Assembly: GCA_003133665.1 (NCBI GenBank)
Contig: PKYK01000037.1
Coordinates: 1 to 64,000 of the forward strand
Length of the DNA stretch: 64,000 nucleotides
Source of the DNA: Acidimicrobiaceae bacterium
GTDB taxonomy: Bacteria; Actinomycetota; Acidimicrobiia; Acidimicrobiales; RAAP-2
Reading direction: 5' to 3'
Each line of letters begins with the position of its first letter. Position 1 is the first letter of the stretch. Below, in pieces: positions 18,306-28,515 of the stretch. Below the pieces are notes generated by a model, which saw nothing but the letters and a program-made list of their open reading frames with translations, was not told the origin of the DNA and made no database searches. Both the position numbers and the translations under genes were made by a program.

Positions 18306-19204
18306 TCAAGGAACTCCACGAAATGTTGGAAGTGGCCGGTATCGATTCCACGGAGCTTCAACGCCTGGTCGATCTCTCCCTTGCCGAGGACCTTCGCTTT
18401 GGACCCGACGTGACGAGTGAAGCGACTATTCCCGTCGGTCAAGAGGCCGAAGGCGAAGTGGTCGCCCGACAGCCCGGCATCGTGTGCGGCGTCACGGTAG
18501 CTCTCGTGGTCCTTGAGGCAGTGCAGTTCCCACGGTCCGGAGTCACGATCATTCACGAAGACGGCGACGCGGTCGAGGCCGGTGACGCCGTTCTGCACCT
18601 TTCGGGACCTCTCCGACCGCTGCTCCTCGCTGAACGAACACTGCTCAACTTCATGACCCACATGTCCGGAATCGCCACGGCGACTAACTCTTGGGTGCGG
18701 GCCCTGGAGGGCACGAGTTGCGCGGTGCGCGATACTAGGAAGACCACACCCGGACTTCGCCAAATAGAAAAATACTCCGTGCGACGCGGCGGCGGGACAA
18801 ATCACCGAATGGGCCTTGGCGACGCTGCCCTTATCAAGGACAACCACATCGCTGCGGCCGGTGGTATCACCCGGGCTGTCACGGCTATCCGATCCGCCAA
18901 TCCGGATATCAGTCTGGAGGTCGAGTGCGACACACTCGAGCAAGTCCGCGAAGCGATCAGCATTCAGTGCTCTCTGATACTTCTCGACAACATGGATGTT
19001 GACACGATCCGGGCCGCTGTCGAGATCGCCCGCCGATCACCGGCGGTGCGCGTCGAGGCCAGCGGCGGAATGACACTTGAAAACGCGCGCGCCGTCGCTC
19101 GGGCGGGTGTTGACTACATAGCCGTGGGTTCACTCACTCATTCGGCCGCCTCACTAGATCTTGGCCTCGACATAGTCCCTACGACACCAACAGCGAATTC
19201 TTGA
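18302..19204 (+). CDS. nadC: Nicotinate-nucleotide pyrophosphorylase (carboxylating)
   Basis: EDLRFGPDVTSEATIP; ERTLLNFMTHMSGIAT; DTRKTTPGLRQIEKYSVRRGGGTNHRMGLGDAALIKDNH; VEASGGMTLENARAVARAGVDYIAVG. Confidence 0.95.
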   Translation: MIKELHEMLEVAGIDSTELQRLVDLSLAEDLRFGPDVTSEATIPVGQEAEGEVVARQPGIVCGVTVALVVLEAVQFPRSGVTIIHEDGDAVEAGDAVLHLSGPLRPLLLAERTLLNFMTHMSGIATATNSWVRALEGTSCAVRDTRKTTPGLRQIEKYSVRRGGGTNHRMGLGDAALIKDNHIAAAGGITRAVTAIRSANPDISLEVECDTLEQVREAISIQCSLILLDNMDVDTIRAAVEIARRSPAVRVEASGGMTLENARAVARAGVDYIAVGSLTHSAASLDLGLDIVPTTPTANS

Positions 19205-19359
19205 ATAGAGGGCTCCGGCAGTTCTTGGTGACGAATCGAACTGAGAGTCCCGGAAAACTAGTGTCCGTATGGTGCCCGAGGTAAGATGAAATGAAATTCC
19301 GACTTCTCGAAAAGCGACTTGATCAGTGCTTTTGCCACTGGATACAGCGCCGGTCCCCG

Positions 19360-19404
19360 CCTTTCAAGGTGGCGGCACGGGTTGGAATCCCGTTGGGGGC
19401 GCGA
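19360..19404 (+). repeat. Direct repeat of the tRNA-Glu 3' half (att-site-like remnant)
   Basis: cctttcaaggtggcggcacgggttggaatcccgttgggggcgcga versus 6877-6921 cctttcaaggtggcggcacgggttcgaatcccgttgggggtgcga: 43/45 identical by hand; no 5' half and a broken anticodon stem. Confidence 0.85.
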
Positions 19405-19495
19405 GCAACCCGCTTCGGGTGTAGGTTACCCGAGACAAGGGATTTGTCAGGGCTTCGCTCCCCTCCGGCGTGCTCTCTACGCAAGGGGATGGGCA

Positions 19496-19741
19496 ATGCC
19501 ACAGTTCATGGACTTCCACGATGACCTCAAACTGCCCGACGAGGCAATTCAGCAAATCACGCAAGAGACTAGAGACGGCAAGTTCGACCAGTTCGGGGTC
19601 CGTCAGGTCGAGTTGTTTCATAACGCCAGTGGTCACGTGTACTGCCTGCTCGAGGCACCGGACGCCGAAGCCGTCCGCAGTCACCACGCCGCCCTCGGCG
19701 TTCCTTGCGGGGATGTGCACGAGGTTTCGGGCCTCCTCTAG
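19496..19741 (+). CDS. DUF4242 / SCO4226-like small protein
   Basis: MPQFMDFHDDLKLPDEAIQQITQ...FHNASGHVYCLLEAPDAEAVRSHHAALGVPCGDVHEV. Confidence 0.65.
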   Translation: MPQFMDFHDDLKLPDEAIQQITQETRDGKFDQFGVRQVELFHNASGHVYCLLEAPDAEAVRSHHAALGVPCGDVHEVSGLL

Positions 19742-19838
19742 ACAGAGCGCAGCATTCGAACGCGCTGCCCCGACCCCGGGACCCCCTGGCATCGAGTTCG
19801 AAGTCAAACCGAGAAGGTGCGCACAATAGACTTCGTCC

Positions 19839-20228
19839 GTGGCCCTTCCGCGATTCAGCCAAGCGGTGATTGACTGTCCAGATCCGCTCAGACTCGCCGC
19901 GTTCTATTCCGCCCTTACTGGACTTGAAGTCGAACCTCTCAGTGGCTTCCCGCCAGAAGAAGTCACGGGGATCGACCTGCTGAACGATGGCCAGCCAACC
20001 CTTAGGTTCCAGACAGTTGAGGAGTACGTGCCACCAACGTGGCCGAAAGGCTCGGTGCCTCAGCAATTCCACATCGACTTTGAAGTCGAAGATCTCGATG
20101 AGGCAGAACAACACGCACTTTCCGTTGGGGCAGTTAAGGCAGACTTCCAACCCGGCGAGACCTTCAGGGTCTTCCTCGACCCAGTCGGTCACCCGTTCTG
20201 CTTGTTCAAGCCGGCCGAGCTGCCCTGA
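19839..20228 (+). CDS. VOC/glyoxalase-like protein
   Basis: VIDCPDPLRLAAFYSALTGLEVEPLSG...FRVFLDPVGHPFCLFK. Confidence 0.85.
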   Translation: MALPRFSQAVIDCPDPLRLAAFYSALTGLEVEPLSGFPPEEVTGIDLLNDGQPTLRFQTVEEYVPPTWPKGSVPQQFHIDFEVEDLDEAEQHALSVGAVKADFQPGETFRVFLDPVGHPFCLFKPAELP

Positions 20229-20308
20229 CCAGGGTGTGACAACCCGTGACGTTGGAGGCCTGAGTCTGAACTACATCCACTTGCCGGCGCGAACTGCATT
20301 GGGCGAGT

Positions 20309-20932
20309 TCATGGTGCCGTGTCGTCAGAGACGACCCTCCAACCGGTTCTCGGCATCTTCGCCAAGGTCGCAAACGTGAATGCGGATTGTGTCACCGGGT
20401 ACGGCTTGTGCCTCACGCGCACCATTACCGCCGCGGTCGCGTTCCTTGGGACAACACCGACGTAGCCGGACCTGGAGCCATCCGGATTCTTGCACCAATG
20501 CACACCGGCCGACTGCTGTTTCACGTTGAGCACCGTCTCTCGGTTCTTGTAAATGGTGATCGGTGTGAGGTGTCGGGCCGTGTAGTACTTCTTAATCGCT
20601 GCCACGACGTCCGCGGTCACTGGCTTGGTTGGCAATCTTGCGAAGACGGGACACGGGGGCAGGGTTGCGCCGCTCGCTGCCGGGATCAGTGCCGGGGGCA
20701 ATATCAGCATGCCCATCGCGATCACCGCGACTGCAGTACCTGCCGCGAGCCGCTTCCGGCAATCGATTCGGTCCCGCCCGGCACTTCGCAGCAGCCAAAA
20801 CCCTGGCCGCCCGTCACCAACGCGCATCATCTGGTCAAACCAAGCCCATCGTCCGAACCATGTCGTCTGTAATCCGCCGCTACCGACTGTCAACATCGAT
20901 GCGGACTTGACTCGTCCCATGTCTGCCTCCAC
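20309..20932 (-). CDS. Hypothetical secreted protein
   Basis: Signal-like AVAVIAMGMLILPPALIPAASGA followed by an unassigned domain; start uncertain. Confidence 0.5.
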   Translation of the reverse strand: MEADMGRVKSASMLTVGSGGLQTTWFGRWAWFDQMMRVGDGRPGFWLLRSAGRDRIDCRKRLAAGTAVAVIAMGMLILPPALIPAASGATLPPCPVFARLPTKPVTADVVAAIKKYYTARHLTPITIYKNRETVLNVKQQSAGVHWCKNPDGSRSGYVGVVPRNATAAVMVRVRHKPYPVTQSAFTFATLAKMPRTGWRVVSDDTAP

Positions 20933-21295
20933 TCGCTCGACGTCCGTGCTTCAACTGCCAGAGCCTCTACGTGCCATGCCCGACCGTAAGCGCAGTTGAG
21001 GCAATCCGTCGTGGGCCGAATGTCACAATTGGTGCTGACTCGATAGGTAGAGATCTCAACTCCGTGGACATTCGGTCACGCCGGCCAGGAGGTTCAATCG
21101 AAGCCCGAGACTGATCGCTCGGGGCAAGACGGCGAATGGACTCGACCTGGATCACGCAAACGACCGACCGCTATCGATTGAATAACGGGTCTTCCCCTGC
21201 GCCGTGCACGTCACTGGAATGAACTTGTGCATTCAAGACGTCTTGGCTAGTTTGGCCGCACCGAACCGCTTCGGGTCTGATCGTGGGAGCCCCAG

Positions 21296-22963
21296 ATGAC
21301 ACAGCCTTCCCTTGTCCTGCACGGAGGTCGGGTGGCTTCACCCTCCGCTGCGGGCGGATTCGCCGAGGCAATCGCTGTCCAGGGAGACACCATCGTCTCC
21401 ATCGGATCCAACGACGACATCGACGCGTTGTGCGGGCCTTCGACCAGGGTCGTCGACCTCGCGGGACGGTTGGCAATCCCCGCCTTTGGCGACGCTCACG
21501 TCCACGCAATCTCCGCTGGTCTCGAAAGCCTGCGCTGCAACCTGCTCGGTCTTCGAAGCCGCAAGGAGTACCTCGACCAGATCGCCACCTACGCGGCTGC
21601 GCTACCTGCCGATGGGTGGGTGCTCGGCGGTGGCTGGGCCATGGAGGCTTTTCCTGGTGGAGTGCCCACCGCAACCGACCTCGACGCGGTGTGCGGCGGC
21701 CGGCCGGCGTTCATCCCGAATAAGGACCACCATTCGGCATGGGTCAACACTCTCGCGCTGGAGCGTGCCGGGGTCGACGCGAGTACCCCCGACCCGTTCG
21801 CGGGGCGCATCGAACGCGACGAGCAGGGTCGCCCCTCGGGGGCTCTTCACGAAAGCGCCATGGGACTGGTCGCCCGGGCACTTCCTGAGACGTCACCCGA
21901 GGAGTTGGCGAGCGGGCTGCGGGCCGCGCTGAAGCGGCTGCACGGCCACGGAATCACCCACTGGCAGGACGCCTGCGTCGGCGCTGCAGGAGACATCGGG
22001 GTCATCGACACTTTTGACGCCTACGTGGCGGCCGCGAACGACGGATGGCTTAGCGCCAGGGTGCGCGGCGCCCTGTGGTGGGACCGCACGAAAGGCGTTG
22101 ACCAGATCCCGCACCTCCAGGGCCGCCGAGAGATTGCGCCGAACGGCACGTTTCGTGCCACGACGATAAAGATGATGGTCGACGGCGTGTGCGAGACGTT
22201 CACCGCCGCGATGTCCAGGGCATACCTGGGCGAAGCGGGTCAGAACGGCACACACCGCGGTCACCTCTTCATCGAGCCCGATGAACTCAACGAGGCAGTG
22301 CGCGCGCTCGATGCCGACGGATTTCAAGTTCACTTCCACGCGATCGGGGACCGTGCGGTTGCAACGACCCTGGACTCGATCGAAGCGCTCGGGGAGAAAC
22401 GATGGGGGGTCAACCGTCACCACATCGCTCACCTGCAGTTCATCGCACCGAGCGATCTTGACCGGTTCAACAAGATTGGCGCCATCGCCAACTTTCAACC
22501 GCTCTGGGCCTGCAACGACCCCCAGATGGAGGAGCTCACCATTCCCTTCGTCGGAGCGGACCTCACGGATTGGCAGTACTCAATCGGATCGCTCTGGAAC
22601 CGCCGGGCGAGGGTTGTCTTCGGGTCGGACTGGCCCGTCTCGAGCCCGGATCCGCTCCAGGAAATCCATGTCGCAGTGAACCGCATGCTGTCGCCGAGAT
22701 TCGGCCGGCCCGGTACGGACGAGACCACCAAGCCGTTCCGACCCGACCAGGCGCTCTCGGTCGCCGATGCCCTCGAGTCGTTCACGAAAGGTGTCGCCTA
22801 CGTGAATGGTGACGAGAACCTCCTGGGTGTGCTGGAGATGGGCCGTCGGGCTGACGTCGCGGTTCTCAGCCAGGACATCTTTCGCATTCCGGCCACGGAC
22901 ATCGGTGACACCACGGTCGATCTCACGATTGCCGGAGGCGCGGTGGTGCATGGCGACGAGTAG
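21296..22963 (+). CDS. Amidohydrolase family protein (YtcJ-like)
   Basis: LAIPAFGDAHVHAISAGLESLRCNLL; VHFHAIGDRAVATTLDSIE; VVFGSDWPVSSPDPLQEIHVAVNR. Confidence 0.88.
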   Translation: MTQPSLVLHGGRVASPSAAGGFAEAIAVQGDTIVSIGSNDDIDALCGPSTRVVDLAGRLAIPAFGDAHVHAISAGLESLRCNLLGLRSRKEYLDQIATYAAALPADGWVLGGGWAMEAFPGGVPTATDLDAVCGGRPAFIPNKDHHSAWVNTLALERAGVDASTPDPFAGRIERDEQGRPSGALHESAMGLVARALPETSPEELASGLRAALKRLHGHGITHWQDACVGAAGDIGVIDTFDAYVAAANDGWLSARVRGALWWDRTKGVDQIPHLQGRREIAPNGTFRATTIKMMVDGVCETFTAAMSRAYLGEAGQNGTHRGHLFIEPDELNEAVRALDADGFQVHFHAIGDRAVATTLDSIEALGEKRWGVNRHHIAHLQFIAPSDLDRFNKIGAIANFQPLWACNDPQMEELTIPFVGADLTDWQYSIGSLWNRRARVVFGSDWPVSSPDPLQEIHVAVNRMLSPRFGRPGTDETTKPFRPDQALSVADALESFTKGVAYVNGDENLLGVLEMGRRADVAVLSQDIFRIPATDIGDTTVDLTIAGGAVVHGDE

Positions 22964-23202
22964 TCGAGCCTGACGTCGCTCCGAGGACTCCTCTGCTCGC
23001 GATGGCTGGGTGAGTTCCAGCGCAGCGCTGACGCATCGGCCGTTGGTCGGCCCCCGTCACGTCGGGCCACACTGGCGAGACCCTGCGTTCGCCGAACTCC
23101 GCTGTTCACCGAATTCGCCAATCCGGAGATGGGATGAGTCTCGCCTCGTTTCGCCGTCACCACACGCCGTCAGGCACCTACCTTGTGGGGAGGGAGGGTC
23201 TC

Positions 23203-23655
23203 ATGGAAGACCAGTACAATCTCGAGCGCTTCGTCGAGGCTCAAAACCGTGTGGGCGTGTTGGACCACGTTGGCAGCTACGAACGAGCACTGCAGGAAAT
23301 CCGAAAGGGCCGGAAGGACACGCACTGGATCTGGTGGGTGTTCCCGCAACTGGCCGGGCTGGGGCTCAGCTCGACATCGCGCGAGTACTCGATTTCGTCG
23401 CTGGCGGAGGCCCAGGCCTATCTTCTTCATCCGGTCCTGGGGCCCCGCCTGCGCGAGGCCACGGCAGCCATGAACAGCCACGTCGGTTCGAGGGCCGGTT
23501 CAATCCTCAATGGTGACGACGTGAAGTTTCGCTCCTCGATGACGCTCTTCACGAGAGCTGATCCGATCGAGCCTCTCTTCCGCGACGCCATCGATCTCTT
23601 CTTCGACGGACAGCCGGACGCCAGAACCGACCGCCTCCTGGAAGGCAACGCCTAG
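23203..23655 (+). CDS. DUF1810-family protein
   Basis: LERFVEAQN...ALQEIRKGRKDTHWIWWVFPQLAGLGLSSTSREYSISSLAEAQAYL. Confidence 0.85.
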   Translation: MEDQYNLERFVEAQNRVGVLDHVGSYERALQEIRKGRKDTHWIWWVFPQLAGLGLSSTSREYSISSLAEAQAYLLHPVLGPRLREATAAMNSHVGSRAGSILNGDDVKFRSSMTLFTRADPIEPLFRDAIDLFFDGQPDARTDRLLEGNA

Positions 23656-23798
23656 ACCCGCGGCTATACACGCCCTCGGCATCAACAGACCCGTATGGTT
23701 CGAGAGCGCCGGAACCGTTTGTCCGTGGTCGATACCCAATCAGATTCAGAAGGAATTTCCCCGGACGTCCGGTGCGATCAATCGCCGTCGAGTGCGAG

Positions 23799-25208
23799 TC
23801 AGAAGAGCGGGAACGGCCCTTCGCCCCACGACCCCGCCAGCTTCTCGGCGGCCCGAGCAGCCCTGAAAACAGTCGCCTCATCGAACGGCTGCCCGATGAA
23901 CTGAACTCCGTACGGCAACCCTCGATCAAACCCACATCGCAGGGTCAACGCCGGTCGTCCGGTCAGATTGTGAGGGCAGTTGAGTCGCGTCAGACTGTTG
24001 TCGAGTGGCTCGCTGAAGCCACCACTCCAGACCACAGTCTCCTCATCGGGGCGTGGCGCAACGAATGGCAGTGTTGGCGTGAGCGCGACGTCAAAGTCTT
24101 CGAAGTACTGTCGCCACGAATCCGCGATTATGTCTCGGAGACTCAAAGCATGTATGTAGTCGGTGGCGGCAATTGTCCGGCCCGCTTCTAGTCTTGCACG
24201 GGTGTCGTCAAGGTAGAGGTGCCCGCGTTCATTGAGCATCGAATCGTGAAACGAACTGGCTTCGGCCATTGCGATGCAGAACTCAACTGATGAATAGATG
24301 TCTGCGTGATGAACGGTGAAAGGCACGAGACGCGCTCCGTCATTCTCCAACCGCTTCGCCAGTTTCTCGATCCCCGACACGACCACCTCTGAGCAGTTCT
24401 CAAAGAAGTAGTTCTCCGGAACTCCAATTCGAAGATCCTTGACGCCGTCTTCGATTGACGTCAGATAACTCGGAACGGACCTCGCACTGCTCGTGCGGTC
24501 CTTGGCGTCATACCCGGCCATGACTTCAAGCACCAATGCAGCGTCTCTCACCGTTCTCGCGAGAGGGCCCACGTGGTCAAGGGACGGCGAAAGTGGTGTA
24601 ACACCGTGTCTGCTCACGCGCCCATAGGTAGGTTTGATCCCGACCACTCCGCAACACGAAGAAGGAATCCGAATGGATCCGGCGGTATCGGTGCCCAATC
24701 CGAAGAGCGCTTCCCCAGCGGCCACTGCCGCGGCTGACCCTCCGCTCGACCCTCCGGTAATCCTGGTCAGGTCCCAGGGATTGTGCGATTGCGGCGTAAT
24801 CCCACCGTACGCGAACTCGTGAGTGTGCGATTTGCCGATCGCTATGGCGCCAGCCTGCCTCAGGAGCGTAATGACGTGCGCATCGACCGACGGGAAATAG
24901 TCAGCGCGTACCTTCGATGACGCGGTGGTTGCACTCCCTTCAACGTCAAAGAGATCCTTCACCGCCATGGGGATACCGTGCAGCGGACCCCGGTAGTGGC
25001 CGGAGGAGACTTCTGCTTCGGCGACTCGCGCCGCTGTTCTTGCCGCCTCAGTGAATACATTTACGAACGCGTTGATTCTCGGTTCGACAGATTCAATCCG
25101 TTCGAGCACAGCTTCAACCAGGTCGATTGGCGACACTGCGCCGGTACGTATTTCGGTCGCTGCTTCTTCAACCGTCAATCGGGCAAGATCGAACGACTCT
25201 GGTTTCAC
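23799..25208 (-). CDS. Amidase (amidase-signature family)
   Basis: [74 protein letters not shown]. Confidence 0.92.
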   Translation of the reverse strand: MKPESFDLARLTVEEAATEIRTGAVSPIDLVEAVLERIESVEPRINAFVNVFTEAARTAARVAEAEVSSGHYRGPLHGIPMAVKDLFDVEGSATTASSKVRADYFPSVDAHVITLLRQAGAIAIGKSHTHEFAYGGITPQSHNPWDLTRITGGSSGGSAAAVAAGEALFGLGTDTAGSIRIPSSCCGVVGIKPTYGRVSRHGVTPLSPSLDHVGPLARTVRDAALVLEVMAGYDAKDRTSSARSVPSYLTSIEDGVKDLRIGVPENYFFENCSEVVVSGIEKLAKRLENDGARLVPFTVHHADIYSSVEFCIAMAEASSFHDSMLNERGHLYLDDTRARLEAGRTIAATDYIHALSLRDIIADSWRQYFEDFDVALTPTLPFVAPRPDEETVVWSGGFSEPLDNSLTRLNCPHNLTGRPALTLRCGFDRGLPYGVQFIGQPFDEATVFRAARAAEKLAGSWGEGPFPLF

Positions 25209-25548
25209 GCTCCATGTCTAGACCGCGGAGAAGTCACCGTCTCCTCCGCTGGGCAGTAAACGGTGACTCTTCGCCCGGACCCAGTCAGTTCCAAGGGATT
25301 CTGCCTAGCCACTGCCACAGGTGATCCTCGTCAGGACGCCAGTTCACCAGGCGGCGCCGACTCAAACTGAATTGGAGTGCTCGTCTTTCGCGAGGGGATC
25401 CGGCCTTTCGGGGCACTGTCGATTGAGCGCCAAACGCGATGGTGATTGACCCCGCGAGATGCCCCCCAACCGTGGTGTCCGTCAAGGCGCATCCAAAGCG
25501 AGGCGCCGCAGATCGTCCTCTGGGCACTTACAAGCCCGTGATTGCCCG

Positions 25549-26145
25549 CTACGCCAAATTCGGTTTCTCCGAATTCTCGGTGGATTTGATCCGCGCCGGG
25601 GAAGGGAGCGCCAACCGCTGTGCCGCGTGCACCGCGAGGAGACCAAAGCCCACTCCGGTTAGGAGCTGGGCCAGGAACAGTACGTGCAGCACCTCGAAGA
25701 AGTCAAGGAGGGCGAGAACGAATCCCACTAGTTGAACCCCCAGCCACACGACGTCCATTCGGGCTGACCGGAGCCTCACGAAGATCCAGAGCGAGGCGCC
25801 GAACTCGAAGAGGATCGTTGCACAGCCACTCACAATATGGAGAATCCTCAATGGCGAATTGAGTTTGTACCCGTACGTACTCAGCAATGAGAAGAGAACC
25901 AGACCGCCATAGAGGTAGAGCAGCATCCGCATATCGTTCGTCAATCTCTCGGAACCCTCGAGCGCACGTGCTGCCTTGATCGAGAAGAGCGAGCACAGGC
26001 CGAGGCCGAGGGAGTAGGGGACCACGGTCTTGACATGAATTCCATAGTTACTCAGGCCTACTTCGTTCCACTTGAGGACGAATCCGGGATGAACAATCAC
26101 ACAGATTGCCAAGAAGAGAAGCAGGCTCAGTTGGCTGCTAATCAT
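25549..26145 (-). CDS. Hypothetical multi-pass membrane protein
   Basis: MISSQLSLLLFLAICVIVHPGFVLKW... with several TM segments; start uncertain. Confidence 0.55.
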   Translation of the reverse strand: MISSQLSLLLFLAICVIVHPGFVLKWNEVGLSNYGIHVKTVVPYSLGLGLCSLFSIKAARALEGSERLTNDMRMLLYLYGGLVLFSLLSTYGYKLNSPLRILHIVSGCATILFEFGASLWIFVRLRSARMDVVWLGVQLVGFVLALLDFFEVLHVLFLAQLLTGVGFGLLAVHAAQRLALPSPARIKSTENSEKPNLA

Positions 26146-26294
26146 GTACGCGCCTGCACGAGTCTTCACTTGCCGAAGTGTAATTTCGATTCCCCGATCG
26201 AGAGGAATGGAGCCAGTCGACGTTCCGGCCGAGAACACCGGCGCCAGCACGGGTCTCAAAACGGGTCGAGAAAGCCGGCGAATGGCTTCATCCT

Positions 26295-27173
26295 CTACAG
26301 ATGAAACGGTCCCACCATCGAATGTGCCGTCCGGGCAGCCCCCAACAACGCGACGTGCAATAACGTTTCGCTCGTGCGAAGTAACGAGTAGTGCGTGAAC
26401 GCGACGCCCACTCGCACTCCGTGCGGTACCGAGGGCGCGATCACCAGCGTGGGCACGCGATTCGACGCCTCCGAATTGTTCTCGTCGAACGTGATGAACA
26501 GCACAAGTGAACGCGACTGATACTGCGGACTGGCGAGGATCATTGGGACTACCCGGTGAAGCCATGCGTCGCCGGTAGCGACTGGACAACTATGCATGTC
26601 GTTGCAGATGTTGGGAGCGATGAAGGTGAAACGTGCGCCCACGTTGAGCGGATTTGTCAGGGGCACATCGCTGCGCCGGCACGTTGAGTTGATCGACCGG
26701 TAGTAGACCGCGGGGTTATGCCTCGCCGCGTAGTTGGCACTCGTGACGCGATCACAACGCGAAGGCATCGACTCCACGAGCGCGCGCCAGTTGTTCCCGA
26801 GTTCAGAGAAGATGCTCGGAGACGAGAGGGGATGCACGCTTGGCTCACCGTCGTCCGTGATTCCCTGGGTCGAACCCGACGTGAGCGCAATGTAGTTGGG
26901 CAAACTGGGATGTGCAACCGCGTGATCGTTGGTGGCCAGCCCACACGCCGATGCCAGCCGGTTGAGGTAGGGAGCGCTCGGTGAACTGATGACCGAATAG
27001 CCGACATTCTCGAGAACGATCCATACCACGTGGTGGTAGCGCGTTGATCCTGACGCTCCGCACGGCGATGCGAGCGAGATCGTGATTGGAGTGCCGGCCG
27101 CCGACACTGGGCTGATTGCGCCCAGCGGCAACACGAAGAGGGCCAGCAGGGAGATCCAACTACGAAGTCGCAT
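26295..27173 (-). CDS. Secreted phosphoesterase (acid phosphatase-like)
   Basis: Signal peptide; HHVVWIVLENVGYS...VAHPSLPNYIALTSGS...TFIAPNICNDMHSC...LFITFDENN. Confidence 0.8.
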   Translation of the reverse strand: MRLRSWISLLALFVLPLGAISPVSAAGTPITISLASPCGASGSTRYHHVVWIVLENVGYSVISSPSAPYLNRLASACGLATNDHAVAHPSLPNYIALTSGSTQGITDDGEPSVHPLSSPSIFSELGNNWRALVESMPSRCDRVTSANYAARHNPAVYYRSINSTCRRSDVPLTNPLNVGARFTFIAPNICNDMHSCPVATGDAWLHRVVPMILASPQYQSRSLVLFITFDENNSEASNRVPTLVIAPSVPHGVRVGVAFTHYSLLRTSETLLHVALLGAARTAHSMVGPFHL

Positions 27174-27510
27174 GTGCACATCTTCGCAGCGCTTTCGCAC
27201 GAGGTGACCACTGCCGGCGAGTGGCCTGCACAGGCCCCATTCTTGGACCTCGGGCCTTCATCTCGCCGTTTCCGAGAGCGAGCCCGTGCGATTCGAATTC
27301 CTGGGTGAGATCGCCCCAGAGCTTCTGCTCGTCATCTGAAGAATCCGCAGTCAACCCACGATCGGACTCGCTTGCTGAAACAACGACAATCCTTGGTGGT
27401 TCGAGGTTTGAACTCTGGCGCTGGCAGGTCGCTCGAGTCCGTCGCTTCGTGTTCGCTGCAGCACTGAACTCCGAGCGGCGCTCTTCTACCGATGCGCATA
27501 GGTTGACAAG

Positions 27511-28197
27511 ATGGGAGAACTTGGACCGCTGCTCGCATCGGGACGCGATTCCGACATCTTCGAGTACGGCGCGGGACTGGTGCTCAGACGCTCTCGAGGC
27601 AATCGATCGATGACCTCCGAGGCTCGAATCATGGACTTCGTGCGCGAACAGGGCTTTCCGGTACCGGCGATTCACGAAATAAGCAGTGACGGTACCGAAT
27701 TGATCATGGAACGAATCGTGGGGCCCTCGATGCTCACGGTCCTCGGCCAACGCCCATGGGCGATCAGCAGCCAGGCAGCGTTGCTCGCTGGACTGCACCA
27801 AGGACTGCACCGGATCCCCGCGCCTGATTGGGTCAGGGACGCCCCTGGCGGGACCGGGAACCAGTTGCTGCACCTTGATCTTCACCCCAACAACATCATG
27901 ATCGGAGCGACGGGACCCGTTGTCATCGATTGGTCCAACGCGGCACGAGGTGACGGAGATACCGACGTCGCCCTGACGTGGGTTCTGCTCGCCTCGGCCG
28001 GAGTGCCCGCCGGGCGCGCCACGTCTGCCTTGCTCGGATTGGCAAGATCCTCCTTGGTCCGAATGTTCCTCAAGGACTTCGACCTCGACCGGGTGAAGGT
28101 GCAGCTTCCAGCGGTCGTTGAGTGGAAGTTGACCGACCCAAACATGGATTCTGATGAGCGGGCCGCCATGCGGAAGTTGCTCGTTCGAGCGGAATGA
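27511..28197 (+). CDS. Phosphotransferase (APH/kinase-fold) family protein
   Basis: LLHLDLHPNNIMIGATGPVVIDWSNAARGDGDTDVALTW. Confidence 0.8.
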   Translation: MGELGPLLASGRDSDIFEYGAGLVLRRSRGNRSMTSEARIMDFVREQGFPVPAIHEISSDGTELIMERIVGPSMLTVLGQRPWAISSQAALLAGLHQGLHRIPAPDWVRDAPGGTGNQLLHLDLHPNNIMIGATGPVVIDWSNAARGDGDTDVALTWVLLASAGVPAGRATSALLGLARSSLVRMFLKDFDLDRVKVQLPAVVEWKLTDPNMDSDERAAMRKLLVRAE

Positions 28198-28515
28198 GTG
28201 GGCGTTCAGTGGCATGAGATTCCGCCTCTGTCTCTTCGGAGAACCGAATCACGGCGAAACGTTCGGGGCGCTGGTCTGGATGACCCTGGGGAGAGGGGCG
28301 AAGACGCGCAACTCCGGACGTCGGTCGGGATGCGTCACGACTGCTTGCGGACTGCGTCCGTCCATCGAGCCGCTGCGGCCCTCCCCTGACTGGAGTCTGA
28401 ACCGATGCCTCCGCGAGAAGGCAACCGCGCGAGGCCTGTTGCCGAAAGGCGGCGAATGAATTCGAAGTCCGCCAACGGGAAGCGCCGCCGTTGCGACAGC
28501 CGTAGATTGCGACGT

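Noticed and set aside
19319-19741. 140-aa ORF start at 19319
   Set aside because: The N-terminal part translates through the tRNA-Glu remnant; the conserved domain starts at the ATG at 19496.
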